Positions 1 through 8,968 of a DNA stretch of 64,000 bases are shown here, piece after piece. The notes under the pieces were generated by a model. The model searched no databases. It was not told where the DNA came from and saw only the letters and a program-made list of their open reading frames with translations. Origin of the DNA: an uncultured Lachnospiraceae bacterium. GTDB lineage: Bacteria > Bacillota > Clostridia > Lachnospirales > Lachnospiraceae. The first letter of the stretch is position 1; each line of letters opens with the position of its first letter. A program made the position numbers and the translations under genes. The stretch covers positions 1-64,000 of the forward strand of contig UQAW01000007.1 in the NCBI GenBank assembly GCA_900539175.1, written 5' to 3'.

Positions 1-9
1 TAATATTTA

Positions 10-555
10 TTGAAAATGGTCATGTTTATTTTGTACTATTTATATTCTACCACTAATTTCTTAAACTTTATGGCAATACGTTGTATCGTGGAAGAGGATT
101 ACCAGGTACAAGAGTTTTTAGAAGAAATAAAATCCCATGTTCTTTCGGCTTATGAGAATCAGGAGTATCCAATTGAGCAGGTAATAGATGAGCTAAATAT
201 CCAATGTGAGAAAAACAGAAGCTCATTATATGATACCATGTTCATTACACAGAACATCAAGATGCCAGACTATGAACTTAATGGGCTTAAAGTATCCCCT
301 TATCATCTAAACAATAAGTATGCAAAACTTGATTTATCCATTGATGCGGAAGAAACCTGTCAGGGAATACAGCTTCGTGTGGAATATAAAGAAGATTTGT
401 TTAGGAAAAAGACAATAGAAGATACGTATATGAAAAAATATTGTGAAATCCTAAAGCAGATGACAAAATATCCGGGACGACTCATCAGTGAGCTGATGGT
501 AGAAGTGTCAACGGATGAAACAAGTGTGTTGGATGAACTGGAATTTGATTTCTAA
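10..555 (+). CDS. 5'-truncated NRPS condensation-domain fragment
   Basis: About 170 residues match the end of a condensation (C) domain. They include the segment after the NxLPLR region (FLNFMAIRC), then SAYENQEYPIEQVIDEL, the LYDTMFITQN segment and the KLDLSI strand. The protein ends in an acidic/aromatic tail (DELEFDF), as NRPS subunits that finish in a C domain often do. The N-lobe with HHxxxDG is missing. This is not only an effect of the window edge: the same frame has TAA at 1-3, the second frame TGA at 11-13 and the third TAA at 54-56, and similarity to C domains stops near base 55. No good ribosome binding site precedes the TTG (10) or ATG (16, 22) candidates. It is probably a remnant left by a deletion or frameshift, or possibly a separately made C-lobe piece. 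The next gene starts 17 bases on and begins with a similar C-lobe. Confidence 0.55.
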   Translation: MKMVMFILYYLYSTTNFLNFMAIRCIVEEDYQVQEFLEEIKSHVLSAYENQEYPIEQVIDELNIQCEKNRSSLYDTMFITQNIKMPDYELNGLKVSPYHLNNKYAKLDLSIDAEETCQGIQLRVEYKEDLFRKKTIEDTYMKKYCEILKQMTKYPGRLISELMVEVSTDETSVLDELEFDF

Positions 556-572
556 GAGAATTCATATATACA

Positions 573-1140
573 ATGAAAGGCGGTGATTTTATCAAAAAGC
601 TAACAATTATGTTGCCACAAAAACTGGTGGACAAACTGAAGCAGATCAGCAGAAGCTCTCTATTAGGGATGTACGTGCTGTTTCTGACTGGAATCCGTTT
701 TATTCAGAAAGAAATATTAAAGGACAGTAATTCGGAGATTGGCATGCCAGATTATCATGGAAAAGAAGAGACAGGAACAAGAAAATTTATCAATTCCATC
801 GAAATCCCTTTAGATAGAGAAATGAGCTTTCAGGAATTCGTGAAAAATACAAAGAATAGCTTGCGTTGCGTCGCAAGAAAGGAAAAAGTGGGCGTAATTG
901 TAGCAATGGAAGGCGTTCATGAAAAGGTCCAGATAGAAGAGAGCAAGTACCAGATAGGTTTTGCGTTCGATAAGTGTAAGGAGAGCTTTTCCTGTACGGT
1001 ATCATTTCATGAGGAACAATATAGCAGACAGTTTATGGAAACGTTGCTTCAGATATTCATCTGCTATCTGGAACAAGTATCAGATAATACCTCAATCATG
1101 TTAAAGGATGTTGAATATGTTTCCAAGGAAGAGAAAGAAA
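573..1140 (+). other. N-terminal C-lobe-like segment
   Basis: Domain within the 573-6635 protein. Residues about 1-190 follow the second half of a C domain: the helix before the channel (PQKLVDKLKQISRSS), a shortened middle, the FAFDKCKESFSCTVSFHEEQY strands and the closing helix before the A domain. No HHxxxDG is present and the region is about half the usual C length, so it cannot catalyse peptide bond formation alone. It may be a structural remnant, or it may dock with the preceding C-ending subunit. Confidence 0.55.
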
Positions 1141-4100
1141 AAATAGTTGAAGAGTTTAATCATACATTCGGTGACCGGGACAGGAAAGAAACACTTCAGT
1201 ATTTTTTGGAAGATATGGAGAAAAAAATGCAGACTCAGGATGCATTAGTATTTCAGAAAAAAACGATGAGCTACAGCAGGCTAAACGAAAGGGCTAATCA
1301 GTTTGCATGGCGACTTCGGGAGTCTGGTGTAAAAAGAGATACGCTGGTTGGAATTATGCTGGAACGTTCCATGGAAATGGTGGTAGCAATGCTGGCTGTT
1401 TTAAAGGCTGGAGGTGCATTTCTTCCAATTGATGAAAAACTGCCTTACAACAGAATCTCATATATGCTATCAGATAGTGAAACGAAATTACTGATAACAG
1501 ATAAGGCGCTTCCAGAAGAAATTGAATTTGAAGGAAAATGCTTTGATGTACTCGACGAAAGCACTTATACAGGGAAAACAGATAATCCTGAATTTGATTA
1601 CGAATCACAGGATCTTGTTTACGTCATGTATACTTCGGGCACAACAGGAAAACCCAAAGCAGTTATGATTGAACAGCATAATATAGTGAACTTTATCCAT
1701 GGAATGAGCCAGAAACTCTTAATTGAAGAACAGGCAAGTATCTTAAATATTACCACAATTTCATTTGATATCTTTATGTTAGAGATTTTCTGGGCTCTTG
1801 CAAAAGGACTGAGAGTTGTAATCTGTTCCACAAAGGAACAGGATAATCTAGAGATGGTATCAGATCTGATTGCAGATAATCATATTTCCATGATACAGAC
1901 TACGCCATCCCGCTTAAAATACATGCTAAATGAACCAAAGCTAGGACAGGCAATAAAAGAGCTTTCTTTTATCTTGGCAGGCGGCGAAAGTTTTCCTGAA
2001 ACATTAGCAGAAGCCTTGTTAACGAATACAAATGCAAGGGTATTCAATATGTATGGACCAACAGAGACAACGATCTGGTCCTGTATGAAAGAGATTACGT
2101 CCAAGGCTTCCATCACCATAGGAAAACCAATCTTGAATACAAGAGTATATATACTAGATGAGAATAAAAAAGTCCTTCCAATCGGCGTATCAGGAGAAAT
2201 TTTCATTAGCGGGGAAGGCGTTGCACGTGGCTATATGAAGAATGAGCGTTTAACGCAGGAAAGATTTGTGCCTGATCCATTCCGTAAAGAATACAGGATG
2301 TACAGGACGGGCGATCAGGGAGCCTGGACCTCGGAAGGAGAAATCTGGTTTGAAGGGAGGTCAGACAATCAGATTAAACTTGGTGGCTATCGAATCGAAT
2401 TGGGTGAGATAGAGAGTTTATGCGAAAAGCTTCCTTACATAAAACAAGCAGTAGCATTAGTGGAAAAGGATAAATCATCAGAACCAATCATCGCGGTATA
2501 TCTGGAAGCAGAACATAAAGATGATATAGAGAAGGTGAAAGCATTTTTATTAGAGCAGCTGCCATACTATATGCTTCCGAAAAAATATAGTTTTGTTTCC
2601 AAAATGCCAATTGGTATTGGTGGGAAAATCAATCGCACATTACTTTCAAATGCAGAAATGGAAGATGTGATACATAAGCCGGCAAAAGACCAGACAGATG
2701 TAAAGCTTCTTGCAATGTGGAAAGAAATTCTTCAAGTAAATGAAGTGGGGATGGAAGACAGTTTCTTTGAACTGGGAGGTCATTCATTAAAGGTTATAAA
2801 ACTGATTAACCAGGTGTACGAAGAATTCCATGTGAACCTACAATATAGAGAAGTGTTCCAGAATCCAACCCCTGAACTGCTGGCACTGTTTATTAAGAAG
2901 TCTGTTCAGGAAAAAAAGGAACGAATCCAGCCGGTACCAAGGAGTGAATGCTTTGCTGTCAACCGATTGCAAATGCGCATGCTTGTTTTATGGTATATGG
3001 CAAAGGATGAAATACAGTATAATATCCCAATTGCTTTTCAGGTTAGCAGAGCATTAGATAGAGAACGACTCGACCAGGCATTTCAGAAGGTTCTTGAGAA
3101 ATATGAAATACTCCGGACTGGCTTTCTATTAGATGGTAAGGTACCAATGCAGAAAATATATTCCCATGTTGATGCAGGCATAAGTTATCGTCAGGTGGAG
3201 GCAGACCGGTTGCAGGAGGAAGCAGTTCGTTTGATACAGCCATTTGACTTAACGGTGCCGCCTCTGTTCCGAGTGGGAGTGTTGCAATATGAGAAGGGGA
3301 AGCAGGTAATTCTGTTTGATTTTCACCATATTGTCTGCGATGGAATATCAGCTTCTGTAATTATAAAAGACTTTATCCAGTATTATAACGGGCAGGCTAT
3401 GGCCGAAAGCCAGCTGACCTATCAGGACTTTTCGGTATGGTATGAAAACAAAGTGGAGAGCATGGAAACGGCAGAGAATGACTGGATAAAACAATTTGAA
3501 GGAACGGTTCCAAGATTAAGTTTTTTATCAGATGGCAGGAGGCAGACAGATAGAAAACAAAAGGGAAAACAGTATGAATTCAGTATATCGTTTGAGCAGA
3601 TAAGGGAGATCATGCAAAAGACGGCAGCATATCAGGCTACGGAATATATCTGTTTTCTTGCAGCATTTCATATTCTGCTTTCAAAATATGCAGAACAGGA
3701 AGATATTATCGTTGGAATTCCTGTTACACTGAATGAAAGTGAGGAACTGAAAAATGTACCTGGCATGTATGTAAATACAGTTCCGGTATGGAGCCGGATA
3801 GAGCCGGAAGATACCATTCAGGAAGTAATTAATAAGGTAAAGGAAGCTTTCTTTGCTTCCATGGATAACAAATATATTCCATTTGATGAACTGGTAAAAC
3901 GCAGCCACGCAGATAGAGGAAATAGAAGGAATCCGTTATTTGATATTATGTTTTCCTATCAGGAAAATGATGAGTATGATGCGGTATTGCAGAATACAGA
4001 AATGAAGCGGTATCTGTTGCAAAGCAATGTTGCCAAATTCGATTTATCTTTCCAGGCAGTACGTTTTCCAGAGGAAGTATCCATCTGTATAGAATATGAT

Positions 4101-6635
4101 ACCTCTTTGTTTGAAGAAGGAATGATAGAACGGTTTGCATGCTATTACCAGAATGTATTGCATTGCGTTATGGAAAATGGACAATCTAAGGTAAAGGAAA
4201 TTTCCATAGTAGGTACAGAAGAAGAGACAAAGCTTCTAGAGAAATACAATGCTACCGTAACCGAATATCCGTCAGAAGAAACTCTAGCAAGCATATTTAC
4301 GGCAAAAGCCTCTAAGGATCCAGATAAGATTGCTGTCATTATGGATGGGACAGGGGCAGAACTTAGTTATGGTGATTTTCTAGAGCGGGCCGACAAGATT
4401 GCCAGATATCTGAGAAAGGAAGGTTTGAAACGGGAGGAAACAGTTGCCGTAACCTCCCGAAGATCCTTTGCTATGTTAATAGCAATCATGGGAATCTTAA
4501 AGGCAGGTGGAGCCTATGTACCCGTGAATCTGGATTTTCCAAAGGAAAGAATTCACTATATGTTAGAGGATAGCGGGACAAAGCTGCTTCTGGTAGAAGG
4601 GGCGGAACAACAGCTTTCTTTCGAAAATGTGAAAACGGTCAAAATACAGGATGTACTGGAAGGGCAAGACTATGGGGAGGTAGAACCAGAACCAGTAAGC
4701 CCGGACAATCTGGTTTATGTTATGTATACTTCGGGGTCTACAGGAAGACCAAAAGGAGTAATGATTGAACATCGTTCTGCAATAAACAGAGTTGCCTATT
4801 CGGAGAAGGTTTACCCACTTAAGGAAGATGATGTAATATTGCAAAAGACAACCACCACATTTGACGTATCAGTATGGGAATTGTTTTGGCATACATTTTC
4901 CAAAGCAAAAGTATGCCTGCTAAAACATGGTGGAGAAAGAAATCCAGAAGAAATTGTCGAATGCGTGGAGAAAAACAGAGTCACAATTATACACTTTGTA
5001 CCGTCCATGCTTGCAGTATTTTTGGAATATGTGGAACAGATGAGAGCAACACAACGATTAAAGAGCTTAAGACTTGTATTCGCGAGCGGAGAAGCATTAA
5101 AGCCAGAACAGGTAGATAATTTCTACAGGATATTAGGAGAACATGCTACGCTAGTAAACATGTATGGACCTACGGAGGCAGCAGTGGAAGTAACGCGTTA
5201 TGAATGCAAGGCAGGAACAAAAACTGTGCCAATTGGAAAACCAATATCAAATACAAGGCTTTATATTGTTGGAAAGGACGGAAAAATAAGACCAGAGGGA
5301 GTGGAAGGGGAACTCTGGATATCGGGAGCCGGAGTTGCAAGAGGTTATCTGAATAACGAGGAACTTACGAAAGAAAAATTTATCGAAGATCCATTTGTGA
5401 AAGGGTTAAGAGTGTATAAGACTGGAGACCGTGCAAGATGGAACAAGGATGGAGAGATAGAATATCTGGGACGTCAGGATAGCCAGGTTAAAATAAGGGG
5501 AAACAGGATAGAACTCTCGGAAGTAGAACAATGTCTGAGAGAATGCCGTGGAATCAAGGAAGCTACAGTAATCTACAAAGAGCAGGATGGAGAAAAAAGG
5601 TTATATGCTTATGTGACATCCGAAGAAGAGATGAAAGGGAAGGAAATTAAGGAAGAAATAAGAAAGTTCCTTCCCAATTATATGGTGCCGCATAGAATCC
5701 AGAAAATTGTGAGTATGCCTGTTACAGATAACGGAAAACTAGACAGAAAGGCATTAGATGCCATCAAGGAAACAAAAGAAGAAGTGGAACATGAGGAAGT
5801 AGTTGGAGAGATAGAACAGCAGCTAGGAGAGATTTGGCATGAAATTTTAGGACCAGAGCCATTTGGAATAACAGATAATTTCTTCGATGTGGGTGGTAAT
5901 TCCATATTGCTGATTAAGCTTTTTAACAGGATGGAAAAAGAGTTTCCAGGAGTATTTCAATTCACAGAGCTGTTTGGTATTTCCAGTATTTTAGGGATGG
6001 CTTCCAAGATAAGAGAACGAAGAATGGAAGATGAAGGATTACGAAAATTTTCCAAAGTTATATTAAAAGAATTTTATCGAATCAATGGAAGTAAGAGCCT
6101 AGGACCTTATGGGAAACTTCAGTTTTCATTCAATGAAAACATGGTCAGAAGGCTGAATATTCTATCAATGCAGTATGAAATCACGGCGTATGATATTATG
6201 TATATCCTATATTTACAGGCGATTGCAACAGCAACGAGCAGCCCTGTTTTTACTATGTGCAAACTGGAGCTTGCAAGTGGCAAGGCAGTGGCTGAAGATG
6301 TTGAAACAAAAGAATACATAGATGTGGGGAATGGTATTGCAAAATACAAGGAAATAGGCCGGAAGTTCTATCTGGTGTCGGCATTTGAACACAGTAACTC
6401 CATAAAAGGAAAACAAAAGGACGAAGGAATTCAAACCATTTTCTATACCAAGAGAAGACTTCAAGGTCAGACAGAGCTACTCAATAGTTTTGATCTGGCA
6501 GTAAACCTGAACCTTACCAAGAACGGAGGAAGTGTGCAGTTTATCTATAAGACGAAAAACTTAAGTAATGCAGGTGCTACGAAGCTAATGAATCTGTATA
6601 TCACAATGATTAATGGATTTTTAGAAATGGAATAA
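573..6635 (+). CDS. NRPS: half-C / A(Gly) / PCP / C / A(Ser-like) / PCP / half-C
   Basis: This dimodular nonribosomal peptide synthetase has 2020 residues. Order: a C-lobe-like N-terminus without HHxxxDG (about 1-190); A1 (about 205-690, A3 motif TSGTTGKPK near 353); PCP1 (LGGHSL, Ser near 737); C (about 790-1220, HHIVCDG near 918); A2 (about 1235-1725, TSGSTGRPKG near 1384); PCP2 (VGGNSI near 1772); a second half-C (about 1820-2020). Stachelhaus residues read by eye are D-I-L-Q-L-G-M-I-W for A1, one change from the known glycine code, and D-V-W-H-F-S-M-V-E for A2, close to serine. It should supply the Gly-Ser start or upstream part of the chain to the PKS at 8955. The ATG at 573 has only a weak upstream ribosome site. 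A near-consensus site (576-586) lies inside the reading frame, so the start is uncertain. A2-PCP2 is closely related to the A-PCP of the 18281 gene. Confidence 0.95.
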   Translation: MKGGDFIKKLTIMLPQKLVDKLKQISRSSLLGMYVLFLTGIRFIQKEILKDSNSEIGMPDYHGKEETGTRKFINSIEIPLDREMSFQEFVKNTKNSLRCVARKEKVGVIVAMEGVHEKVQIEESKYQIGFAFDKCKESFSCTVSFHEEQYSRQFMETLLQIFICYLEQVSDNTSIMLKDVEYVSKEEKEKIVEEFNHTFGDRDRKETLQYFLEDMEKKMQTQDALVFQKKTMSYSRLNERANQFAWRLRESGVKRDTLVGIMLERSMEMVVAMLAVLKAGGAFLPIDEKLPYNRISYMLSDSETKLLITDKALPEEIEFEGKCFDVLDESTYTGKTDNPEFDYESQDLVYVMYTSGTTGKPKAVMIEQHNIVNFIHGMSQKLLIEEQASILNITTISFDIFMLEIFWALAKGLRVVICSTKEQDNLEMVSDLIADNHISMIQTTPSRLKYMLNEPKLGQAIKELSFILAGGESFPETLAEALLTNTNARVFNMYGPTETTIWSCMKEITSKASITIGKPILNTRVYILDENKKVLPIGVSGEIFISGEGVARGYMKNERLTQERFVPDPFRKEYRMYRTGDQGAWTSEGEIWFEGRSDNQIKLGGYRIELGEIESLCEKLPYIKQAVALVEKDKSSEPIIAVYLEAEHKDDIEKVKAFLLEQLPYYMLPKKYSFVSKMPIGIGGKINRTLLSNAEMEDVIHKPAKDQTDVKLLAMWKEILQVNEVGMEDSFFELGGHSLKVIKLINQVYEEFHVNLQYREVFQNPTPELLALFIKKSVQEKKERIQPVPRSECFAVNRLQMRMLVLWYMAKDEIQYNIPIAFQVSRALDRERLDQAFQKVLEKYEILRTGFLLDGKVPMQKIYSHVDAGISYRQVEADRLQEEAVRLIQPFDLTVPPLFRVGVLQYEKGKQVILFDFHHIVCDGISASVIIKDFIQYYNGQAMAESQLTYQDFSVWYENKVESMETAENDWIKQFEGTVPRLSFLSDGRRQTDRKQKGKQYEFSISFEQIREIMQKTAAYQATEYICFLAAFHILLSKYAEQEDIIVGIPVTLNESEELKNVPGMYVNTVPVWSRIEPEDTIQEVINKVKEAFFASMDNKYIPFDELVKRSHADRGNRRNPLFDIMFSYQENDEYDAVLQNTEMKRYLLQSNVAKFDLSFQAVRFPEEVSICIEYDTSLFEEGMIERFACYYQNVLHCVMENGQSKVKEISIVGTEEETKLLEKYNATVTEYPSEETLASIFTAKASKDPDKIAVIMDGTGAELSYGDFLERADKIARYLRKEGLKREETVAVTSRRSFAMLIAIMGILKAGGAYVPVNLDFPKERIHYMLEDSGTKLLLVEGAEQQLSFENVKTVKIQDVLEGQDYGEVEPEPVSPDNLVYVMYTSGSTGRPKGVMIEHRSAINRVAYSEKVYPLKEDDVILQKTTTTFDVSVWELFWHTFSKAKVCLLKHGGERNPEEIVECVEKNRVTIIHFVPSMLAVFLEYVEQMRATQRLKSLRLVFASGEALKPEQVDNFYRILGEHATLVNMYGPTEAAVEVTRYECKAGTKTVPIGKPISNTRLYIVGKDGKIRPEGVEGELWISGAGVARGYLNNEELTKEKFIEDPFVKGLRVYKTGDRARWNKDGEIEYLGRQDSQVKIRGNRIELSEVEQCLRECRGIKEATVIYKEQDGEKRLYAYVTSEEEMKGKEIKEEIRKFLPNYMVPHRIQKIVSMPVTDNGKLDRKALDAIKETKEEVEHEEVVGEIEQQLGEIWHEILGPEPFGITDNFFDVGGNSILLIKLFNRMEKEFPGVFQFTELFGISSILGMASKIRERRMEDEGLRKFSKVILKEFYRINGSKSLGPYGKLQFSFNENMVRRLNILSMQYEITAYDIMYILYLQAIATATSSPVFTMCKLELASGKAVAEDVETKEYIDVGNGIAKYKEIGRKFYLVSAFEHSNSIKGKQKDEGIQTIFYTKRRLQGQTELLNSFDLAVNLNLTKNGGSVQFIYKTKNLSNAGATKLMNLYITMINGFLEME
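4229..5979 (+). repeat. A(Ser)-PCP unit, copy 1 of a duplicated pair
   Basis: The second A-PCP unit of the 573 gene and the A-PCP unit of the 18281 gene share long runs of identical protein, such as DPFVKGLRVYKTGDRARWN, TDNFFDVGGNSILLIKLFNR and FVPSML, with clear DNA similarity. They are more alike than either is to the Ser A domain in the 25730 gene. This points to a module duplication within the cluster. Confidence 0.7.
6040..6632 (+). other. C-terminal half-C (C-lobe) domain, copy 1
   Basis: Domain at the end of the 573 NRPS, after PCP2. About 190 residues show the C-lobe layout of condensation domains: a strand-helix start (LQFSFNENMVRRLN), a hydrophobic helix (AYDIMYILYLQAIA), then strands ending in DLAVNLNLTKNGGSVQF and a final helix. 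The N-lobe and HHxxxDG are absent. The next PKS protein (8955) has no docking helices at its N-terminus, so this may be a docking domain. Confidence 0.6.
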
Positions 6636-6649
6636 AGGAGGACATTAAG

Positions 6650-7897
6650 ATGAAAAAGTTTGCAGTTGTATTTCCGGGACAGGGTTCCCAGTATGTTGGC
6701 ATGGGAAAAGAGTTATATGATAATTTCAGCATCGCAAGACAGACTTTTGAAGAAGCTTCAGATGCGCTTGGAATGAGTGTTGAAGAATTGTGTTTTGAAA
6801 ATGATGAGCAGGCATTGACCATGACAGAAAATTGTCAGCCAGCCATTTTAACAGTCAGCACCGCAATGTACCAGGTGTTTCAAACTGAATACAAATGTGT
6901 ACCCTTCTATGCAGCAGGACATAGTTTAGGAGAATATACAGCACTGGTAATCAGCGGTGCATTAGCATTTTCTGATGCAGTTAAAATTGTGAGAAGCAGA
7001 GGAAGGTTCATGCAGGAAGCAAGTACGCAGGATAATTTAATGGCAGCAGTAAGCGGGCTTTACAGTGATATTGTCGTAGAAGAATGCCGGAAGGTTTCTG
7101 TGGACAATAAAGTTGTTGTAGTATCGAATTTTAACTCTCCACAGCAGTCAACGATCTCAGGGGATAAAAGTGCCGTAGAAGCGGTAGTAAAAAATCTGGA
7201 GGCTATTGGAGCAACATCTACTGTACTGAAGGTAAGTGCTCCATTCCATTCCCCATTTATGCAGTCAGCAGCAGAAAAATTAAAAGCAGAATTAGAGAAA
7301 TATAAGTTCGGTGATATGAGGAAATGCCAGGTGGTTTCTAATGTGACTGGCAAGCCATATGAATCCAGTGCAAGTATTATTGATAACCTGACCTTGCAGA
7401 TGACAAAACCAGTGCAATGGGTAAATACATTACGTTTTCTTGAAAGTGAAGGTGTTTTGGCATATCTGGAATTTGGACCAAAGCATGTTATGAAAAATCT
7501 TGTGAAACGTACCATCACAAATGTAAGTACATATTCTTATGATGAGGAAGAAGATAAGAAAAAATTAAAGGAAGAGTTCCAGCCAGCACAGGATAAACTT
7601 AGATTCATTTCCAAATGCATGGCGATTGCTGTATGTACTAGAAATAACAGCGACGATGAGGAAGCATACGAAAAAGGAGTGATTTTTCCATACCGAAAGG
7701 TTAAGGAAATGTATGAGGAGCTAGAAGCAAAAAGAGAACAACCTACATTTGAGCAGGCAAAGGAAGCGCTTGAAATGCTGAAATCGGTGTTCCGGACCAA
7801 ACAGACCGAGCTAAAGGAGCAGGAAGAGAGATGGAAGGAATTATATAATGAAGTAGGTTATCAGTTTGATTTTGATATTTTTTCCGCATTTCGTTAG
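6650..7897 (+). CDS. trans-acting malonyl-CoA:ACP acyltransferase with C-terminal extension
   Basis: This is a stand-alone FabD-like acyltransferase that loads malonyl units onto the carrier proteins. None of the eight KS modules in the window has an AT, so it should serve them all. Visible features: PGQGSQ near the N-terminus, the GHSLGE nucleophile elbow (Ser near 92), an SRGRFMQEA segment with the Arg expected to hold the malonyl carboxylate, and SAPFHSPFM with the catalytic His near 200. The catalytic fold ends near residue 300, but the protein continues to 415 with a charged, probably helical extension not needed for FabD activity. The ribosome site (AAGGAGG) is a few bases before the ATG, and the gap to the NRPS is only 14 bases. 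I see no oxidoreductase or second AT domain. Confidence 0.95.
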   Translation: MKKFAVVFPGQGSQYVGMGKELYDNFSIARQTFEEASDALGMSVEELCFENDEQALTMTENCQPAILTVSTAMYQVFQTEYKCVPFYAAGHSLGEYTALVISGALAFSDAVKIVRSRGRFMQEASTQDNLMAAVSGLYSDIVVEECRKVSVDNKVVVVSNFNSPQQSTISGDKSAVEAVVKNLEAIGATSTVLKVSAPFHSPFMQSAAEKLKAELEKYKFGDMRKCQVVSNVTGKPYESSASIIDNLTLQMTKPVQWVNTLRFLESEGVLAYLEFGPKHVMKNLVKRTITNVSTYSYDEEEDKKKLKEEFQPAQDKLRFISKCMAIAVCTRNNSDDEEAYEKGVIFPYRKVKEMYEELEAKREQPTFEQAKEALEMLKSVFRTKQTELKEQEERWKELYNEVGYQFDFDIFSAFR

Positions 7898-7919
7898 GAA
7901 CACAGAGCGGGAGGGAGAA

Positions 7920-8900
7920 ATGAAAAAATTTCTGAATCAGGTGAAGGTTGTTGAAGAGAAACATACTTATCTCGATATAAACTGTTTTGAAAAACCAATC
8001 TGCATTTTGTTGGATAATATAGGGACAGGATATTCAGATGTTTTTTTCCTGTACCTAAAGATTATAGAGTGCTACGATATCAAAACATTTCAGGAAGAAG
8101 TGCTTAGTAACTTCTTTATTACGATGAAATATATTTTGAGTGATAAACTCCATTTGGCAATCAGTGTATTTGAACAGCCAGATAACCTCCACAAGACTAT
8201 TATGGAGCAGATTAATGAAGGAAAACCCGTTATGCTGGGGGGAAATTTAAAATACTTGTTTTACTCTAAGTATTACATGGAACAGGACTATGCACATCTG
8301 TTTCTCATAAAGGGTTATGATGCAGAAAAACAGATTTACTATATTCTGGATGATAAACAGCGAACAGACGAAAAGTGTGATGAGTTTATCCTTCCATTTC
8401 AGGAAATAGAAAAATTATATAACGGCTATTTGGAAAAGGAAAATGGTGCAGTACTCTGGGCGATGGATATGAACCCGAAAGTAAAAAATCTGGATACGGG
8501 GGCTAACCTGAAGGAGTGTTTGAAGATACTTCTTGATAATGCGGGAAAGGAAGCTATTAAGGAAGTGATACTTTGCAGGGAAATTGAAAAGGCAGTCAAT
8601 GATAATGATGTGGACGAAGGACTGGAACTGTGTTCAATATTTGGAAACTGCACCAATTATAAACAGCTGTTGTATCAGGAGGTCACTAAGCTGTATCAGA
8701 AGAATTTTGAAGCTGGAAAATATGAGACGGAGCTTGCTGAGGCCGCGGATATGGTGGTAAACGAATGGCGGGCCGTATTCAAACTGTGTACAGCAGGGGT
8801 TTACCGTTGCAAGCAGATTAACATGAAGGAACGTATACAGACAGCACTTCAAGGTGAAGAGCAGATAAGAAATGTATTTCAAAAGATTATACAGGAATAA
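7920..8900 (+). CDS. BtrH-like acyl-transfer family protein, stand-alone
   Basis: The start at 7920 is chosen for its strong site (GGGAGGGAG) 4-5 bases upstream. The 326-residue product resembles the butirosin BtrH N-terminal family. The shared core is a segment with a conserved His in YAHLFLIKGYD followed by a strand and an Asp-rich turn (YYILDDK), then a helical C-terminal half with a WRAVFKLC-like helix. The same layout recurs at the end of the 59535 protein. BtrH itself moves an acyl group from a carrier protein to an amine. Here the stretch matching the Cys-containing segment of the other copy (DVFFINCF) reads DVFFLYLK, so the presumed nucleophile appears to be lost. It could be an inactive partner or chaperone of the terminal domain. 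There are no signal or membrane segments, so it is cytosolic. Confidence 0.65.
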   Translation: MKKFLNQVKVVEEKHTYLDINCFEKPICILLDNIGTGYSDVFFLYLKIIECYDIKTFQEEVLSNFFITMKYILSDKLHLAISVFEQPDNLHKTIMEQINEGKPVMLGGNLKYLFYSKYYMEQDYAHLFLIKGYDAEKQIYYILDDKQRTDEKCDEFILPFQEIEKLYNGYLEKENGAVLWAMDMNPKVKNLDTGANLKECLKILLDNAGKEAIKEVILCREIEKAVNDNDVDEGLELCSIFGNCTNYKQLLYQEVTKLYQKNFEAGKYETELAEAADMVVNEWRAVFKLCTAGVYRCKQINMKERIQTALQGEEQIRNVFQKIIQE

Positions 8901-8968
8901 TGATAGAAGATCAGATCCTTGGCATCTTAGAAAATAGTAAGGAGCGCAGAGAAAATGAGTTTTATTGA
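8900..8968 (+). other. possible coupling mini-ORF ahead of the 8955 PKS gene
   Basis: An ATG overlaps the stop of the preceding gene (TAATG) and opens a 22-codon frame, starting MIEDQILGILENSK, that ends at TGA 8966-8968, just past the start of the PKS gene in another frame. It carries the PKS gene's AAGGAG site. It could couple translation across the 54-base gap, or be chance. No family is recognised. Confidence 0.2.

Noticed and set aside
6040..6632. C-terminal half-C regions as epimerisation domains
   Set aside because: Epimerisation domains are full-length and keep HHxxxDG. These regions are about half length and lack the motif.
6917..6934. GHSLG as a thioesterase serine elbow
   Set aside because: It sits in a FabD-like acyltransferase with QGSQ at the N-terminus. 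No thioesterase fold was seen anywhere in the window.
7060..7518. Open frame of about 150 codons on the minus strand inside the AT gene
   Set aside because: It is antisense to a clear acyltransferase, has no ribosome site and shows no recognisable domain. Many such antisense frames occur in this codon-biased locus.
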